This document shows, one piece after another, positions 63,101-64,000 of a DNA stretch of 64,000 bases. Origin of the DNA: Circinella umbellata (taxonomy: Eukaryota > Mucoromycota > Mucoromycetes > Mucorales > Lichtheimiaceae); assembly GCA_025093555.1 (NCBI GenBank), contig JAIWNF010000003.1, positions 1-64,000 on the forward strand. Reading direction: 5' to 3'. The stretch's first letter is position 1. Every line of letters begins with the position of its first letter. A model generated the notes under the pieces. The model had not been told where the DNA came from. It saw only the letters and a program-made list of their open reading frames with translations, and did not search any database. A program made the position numbers and the translations under genes.

Positions 63101-64000
63101 TAATTTAGTGGATAGCGATTTTTTACTTATTATTCTTCGTCAAGTACTGAAGAAACGAAAAGATTTAAAAATTGTTTTAATGAGTGCTACAATCAATCAA
63201 CAAGTGTTTGCAGGTAAATAATAATATTATAATGAAAGTGGTGTTGTAAATAGACATATTTGTTTATTTTATTTGCGGGTTAACTCTTCTTTTGAAAGAT
63301 TATTTTGGTGGCGCACCAGCTATTGAGATTCCTGGGTTTACATATCCTGTAAAAGACTAGTAAGTTCTTTTAATAATATCAATAACAACTAAAGGAGGTA
63401 TGTTATGAACCCATGTGGAAAAGAAAAAAAAAACTAAAATTGTTTATTCTTCTTTTAGTTATCTTGAAGATATTATTAGTAAAACATCATTTGTATCAAA
63501 AATGCCAATGCCAAAACAAGATGAAAAAATCGAAAAAGGAAGTCAATGGGCGGGATGGCAATTAGAATTATTAGATCAAGGCTATGATACATCCACTGTT
63601 CAAACAATGACGCGTTATCGTAATCAAGATAAGATCGATTATGATTTAATTGCTCATGTTGTAAAACATATTATAGAAAATGGAACTGTACGAATCGATA
63701 ATAATGCACAACCTGCTATTCTTGTTTTCATGCCTGGTAAATATTTTTGATTGGGTTGGTTGATTGGCTGAGAGTTGGGAGATATATTTTTTTTTTGTTT
63801 TCTCTTCTCCTTTCCCGCCCCCCCCCAATGCCATCAGTCAGGAAAAAATCATATCAACGAAATAATTTGAATTTACACTCTACATATATTAATAAACAAA
63901 GAGGTCTGTTTTTTTTTTGTTTTTCTCTATAATTAGGTGCCATGGAAATCAAACGTTGCATTGAATCAATGCAGAATGCATTAACACATCATGAGAGTGA
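60200..64000 (+). CDS. DExH-box RNA helicase, DHX57/Ucp12 type (partial, runs off right edge)
   Basis: At least eleven exons begin at ATG 60200 ([20 protein letters not shown]) and continue past the window end. The early exons are 60200-60346, 60441-61112, 61233-61365, a 21-nt exon 61456-61476, and 61566-62597. Domains in order: Lys-rich N-terminus; UBA-like segments ([20 protein letters not shown], and [20 protein letters not shown]); an RWD domain ([16 protein letters not shown]); then the helicase core with motif [11 protein letters not shown], Ia [14 protein letters not shown] (MIDEVHERS) and III SAT (VLMSATIN). UBA plus RWD ahead of the helicase is the human DHX57, fission yeast Ucp12 and yeast YLR419W layout. 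The role is RNA or ribonucleoprotein remodelling. The last exon in view starts near 63938 and is truncated by the window. Confidence 0.92.

Overview
The window is an intron-rich, AT-rich fungal nuclear segment. Short introns (mostly 50-120 bp, GT..AG), T-tracts, poly-Asn/Ser/Gln stretches, a fungal-type Mrp51 mitoribosomal protein, a fungal fatty-acid dioxygenase (Ppo family) and relics of the kinds of transposon I associate with Mucorales all point to an early-diverging fungus, most likely Mucoromycota. The species cannot be fixed by eye. I saw no rRNA, tRNA or CRISPR.

Layout, left to right. A truncated non-LTR retrotransposon fragment lies at the left edge (1-193, minus), followed by a full class V myosin (minus, 458-6884). 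A 3-kb gene-free stretch comes next. Then a DAO-type FAD oxidoreductase (9872-11309, plus) is followed by two tandem PA-TM-RING ubiquitin ligases (11789-13882 and 14395-16452, plus). Convergent with them is a Ppo-type heme dioxygenase (16675-19983, minus), then a Gly-rich DUF7721-like protein (21577-22394, minus) and a secreted collagen-like protein with dibasic processing sites (23457-24374, minus). Next are a Bre1 H2B ubiquitin ligase (26174-30020, minus) and a Tcp11/Sok1 protein (30239-32724, minus), the latter divergent from Mrp51 (33485-34390, plus). An RCC1-like propeller (34617-36083, minus) is followed by a decayed, frameshifted, TnpB/Fanzor-like nuclease C-terminus (36297-36940, minus) and a 3.9-kb gene-poor block. 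The right third carries a SAM+HMG-box protein (41134-43948, plus), an F-BAR/DEP/RhoGAP protein (44737-48446, minus), the CORVET subunit Vps8 (50342-57549, plus), an Mme1-like mitochondrial carrier (57952-59658, minus) and a DHX57-type DExH RNA helicase that runs off the right edge (60200->64000, plus).

The genes are mostly housekeeping functions in eukaryotic order (actin transport, endosomal tethering, chromatin ubiquitylation, mitochondrial translation and transport, RNA helicase) and form no operon-like pathway. Several neighbours share divergent promoters (Tcp11/Mrp51, RhoGAP/Vps8, Mme1/helicase). The accessory signal is in the transposon relics. The best candidate for something unusual is the TnpB/Fanzor-like remnant at 36.3-36.9 kb, which looks broken here but implies intact relatives elsewhere in the genome. 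Exon models were built by eye from splice sites and reading-frame continuity. They are self-consistent but have not been tested against RNA or homology searches.
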